Source: an archaeon
Lineage (GTDB): Archaea > Asgardarchaeota > Hermodarchaeia > Hermodarchaeales > Hermodarchaeaceae
Direction of reading: 5' to 3'
NCBI GenBank assembly: GCA_016550415.1
Contig: JABXGU010000209.1
Coordinates: 1 to 16,231, forward strand
DNA length: 16,231 nucleotides
Part shown: piece by piece, positions 14,381-16,231 of the stretch
How the letters are laid out: each line of letters begins with the position of its first letter
Position numbering within the stretch: position 1 is the first letter of the stretch
Position numbers and translations under genes: made by a program
Notes under the pieces: generated by a model
Told to the model about the DNA's origin: nothing
Seen by the model: the letters and a program-made list of their open reading frames with translations, nothing else
Databases searched by the model: none

Positions 14381-16231
14381 TCACTTGGATAGTGGCTTTA
14401 GGGAATTTTCAACCTCGTCTTCTGCATTATCTGCACGCATGAAGATTGGCACGCTCTCCATGCCTGTAGCAATATAGCTTGAGAGGAGCCACTCACCTGG
14501 AGCAAACTCGAGAGTCTTTTCGAGTATTCCTTGATCAACCAAGAATGTGCTGCTTACGACACTTCGATCATATGGGCGAGGTAAAGTTCCAACAAAAAAT
14601 GAGTGGAGTTGTTGGAGTGCACTAGTATTCAGGTACGCAATTCTCTGTGTAGCAACACATCCTCCAAGCCCATATTTTCTGCCTTGACGGAGTAGTTTTT
14701 CCACTTGGTAATTGCATTCTTGGTCAAGTCCACGTGCGCCTTGTGGAATGAACTCTTGGGCTTCGTCAAATACGAATAGGATGTATGGCTTAATTTGGAA
14801 ATGACGTTTACGCCCATACAGTAGGCTTTCAGTCAAGTAAATTACAAGATTCTTCAAATTTTCAGGATCAGCTATACTAAGGCATAACAACCGATTTGGA
14901 CCTTCGATAAGGTCACGAATATCAGCATAGCTATAATTTTTGAGTGGAAGCTTGGGTGTTCCCTTGGGGGCTTCTTCAATTACATCAATTTTTAGAGCCT
15001 TCTTACGGGTTGTTGCCCATGAATAAAGCCCAGCCCTATCAGAGATACGAAAATCAGACATTGCATCGGTGGCAACTTTGTCTAGGAATTCAACGAAATC
15101 TTGATCAATACTATCTTCTTCAGAGAGATTCTTCTGTTGCATATAATTCCTAATTTCTCGTTCAATCATTACAACTGCATCGCCATAATGTGCCCGTCCT
15201 GCGGTTTCGTCAGCGTACCCTAGCAATTCTCGTATAACACGACCACAAGTATATTGGCTTGACATTGTCCTCTCCTCAAAGCAGCCGAATGCCTCGCGCT
15301 TGAGGAGGGGAGCAAATGCACTTTCAACTCGTGTATCTTCTTCAAAGCCCCTTGGACGAACAATGGTGGCAGCCAGTTCCTTTGCAGTACCAATTTGTTG
15401 TTCAAGAATCACATGAGAGGGTATCTTTGTATCAGAAAGTACGTCCAGAAGGAGGAAGGGATATTCACAGGCAATATCAAAGATGATTATCTTGACATCT
15501 TTTGTATGATAGAGTAAGCGCCGTATAATATTTGAAACAAGATTGCTTTTACCTCCTCCAGTAAAGCTGAATACACCGAAGTGATAGCGAACAAGCCGCT
15601 CGAAATCCATGTAAAGTGGAATATCCTCTTTGGCCGTCTCAAACATCTTTAGAACGCCTAATCGCGGGTCACGTCTTGCATTGGATGTTGTCTTTTCAGG
15701 AATATTGCTAAGACGATCAAGAATACGTTTGTTGTACATTAGATTGATGAGGTCCCGATTTGCGATGAAAGCTTCTTCAGCAGGAATCGGGTAACTGAAA
15801 CCGCGTTTAAAATCGGGATCTTTGTCTTGATAGAGGATGAGGTCGTAATTGATTGGGATAGCAGCAATCTGAATCATCATTGTGCTCGTATCAGAAGATT
15901 CCCAATCAACAACAGACTGTTCAATGATTTCGTGAGAAAGCGGGTAATATGTGTGGTCGCTGAGTCCGCTTAATCCAAAATGACGAGGCCAGACAGCAGT
16001 AATTTCTAGGAGTGTGAAGCGGGGTTGACGCTGATGAAAGGCTCGATAATTACGGACAGCTAGAATCATTCCTTCCTCAAGTAGGCCCATCAGGTCCTTG
16101 TGATATTGAACCTGTATTATGCCAGTATATTTTGCGCTAATTCCTTGTCCTTCATGATATGCTTCTCGAGCGCGTACCGACCGAATATAACTCAGCCTTG
16201 CTTTAAACCGGTCATCAAAATTTGTGAAATA
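14381..16231 (-). CDS. HerA-like hexameric DNA-translocase ATPase (5' end outside window)
   Basis: The frame is open to the right edge: 569 residues from the ATG at 16090, plus 47 more codons upstream without a stop. Those extra codons (YHEGQGISAKYTGIIQVQ) look like part of the N-terminal HAS-barrel, so the gene most likely begins beyond the window. Counted from the ATG at 16090, the ATPase shows Walker A FSFTGGGKSN (174-183), IIIFDIACEYP (201-211), Walker B YILFVFDEAQEF (436-447), LLRQGRKYGLGG (466-477) with a probable arginine finger, and TQR (481-483). This is the HerA/FtsK order. HerA proteins form hexameric rings that move along double-stranded DNA, usually with the NurA nuclease in end resection. 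NurA is not in the window, so a partner must be elsewhere. VirB4-type or defence HerA relatives are alternatives. The KaiC-like gene follows on the same strand. Confidence 0.88.
   Translation of the reverse strand, partial: YFTNFDDRFKARLSYIRSVRAREAYHEGQGISAKYTGIIQVQYHKDLMGLLEEGMILAVRNYRAFHQRQPRFTLLEITAVWPRHFGLSGLSDHTYYPLSHEIIEQSVVDWESSDTSTMMIQIAAIPINYDLILYQDKDPDFKRGFSYPIPAEEAFIANRDLINLMYNKRILDRLSNIPEKTTSNARRDPRLGVLKMFETAKEDIPLYMDFERLVRYHFGVFSFTGGGKSNLVSNIIRRLLYHTKDVKIIIFDIACEYPFLLLDVLSDTKIPSHVILEQQIGTAKELAATIVRPRGFEEDTRVESAFAPLLKREAFGCFEERTMSSQYTCGRVIRELLGYADETAGRAHYGDAVVMIEREIRNYMQQKNLSEEDSIDQDFVEFLDKVATDAMSDFRISDRAGLYSWATTRKKALKIDVIEEAPKGTPKLPLKNYSYADIRDLIEGPNRLLCLSIADPENLKNLVIYLTESLLYGRKRHFQIKPYILFVFDEAQEFIPQGARGLDQECNYQVEKLLRQGRKYGLGGCVATQRIAYLNTSALQQLHSFFVGTLPRPYDRSVVSSTFLVDQGILEKTLEFAPGEWLLSSYIATGMESVPIFMRADNAEDEVENSLKPLSK

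Noticed and set aside
1..16231. CRISPR array, tRNA or rRNA genes, insertion sequence ends, integrase
   Set aside because: No regularly spaced repeats, no tRNA-like cloverleaf ends, no transposase or integrase motifs, and no flanking direct repeats around 4326-8160 were found by reading.

Overview
The window looks archaeal. Several genes have TATA-like boxes about 25-45 bp upstream of their start codons. The gene content also fits an archaeon: a two-subunit indolepyruvate:ferredoxin oxidoreductase, a stand-alone alpha subunit of ADP-forming acyl-CoA synthetase, a HerA-type ATPase, a KaiC/RAD55-like protein and an M32 carboxypeptidase. The DNA is moderately AT-rich. An uncultured anaerobic, peptide-fermenting archaeon (for example an Asgard or Bathyarchaeia-type lineage) would fit, but the lineage is inference and cannot be settled here.

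Layout: (1) 1-1659, minus strand: the N-terminal part of an FGGY sugar kinase running off the left edge, then a HisC-family aminotransferase. (2) 1843-4325, plus strand: M32 carboxypeptidase and a DUF362 protein. (3) 4561-8154: an accessory-looking block. It holds two membrane-anchored proteins (the second split by one in-frame TAA), a small ribbon-helix-helix-like protein, and a divergently transcribed PD-(D/E)XK-like protein, with an inverted repeat between the last two. (4) 8183-10788, minus strand: iorB and iorA. (5) 10954-13463, plus strand: an unrecognised ~330-residue protein and the acyl-CoA synthetase alpha subunit. (6) 13503-16231, minus strand: a KaiC-like protein with a ruined Walker A motif and a HerA-like ATPase running off the right edge.

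How the genes may work together: carboxypeptidase (free amino acids), PLP aminotransferase (2-oxo acids), IorAB (aryl-acyl-CoA plus reduced ferredoxin) and acyl-CoA synthetase (acid plus ATP) could form a peptide/aromatic amino acid fermentation route. The catalytic assignments of these families are established; the link between the genes is inference from proximity.

The most unusual part is 4561-7112. The 408-residue protein and the reading frame spanning 5793-7112 appear to share one architecture: membrane helices, then a two-part domain reminiscent of the N-terminal, non-ATPase half of TraC/VirB4-like proteins. Neither has an ATPase domain. The second is interrupted by a single TAA, with the same frame open on both sides.

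No rRNA, tRNA, CRISPR array, transposase or integrase was recognised. No gene-free stretch exceeds 300 bp; the longest are 4326-4560, 7394-7587 and 1660-1842, and their contents are described.
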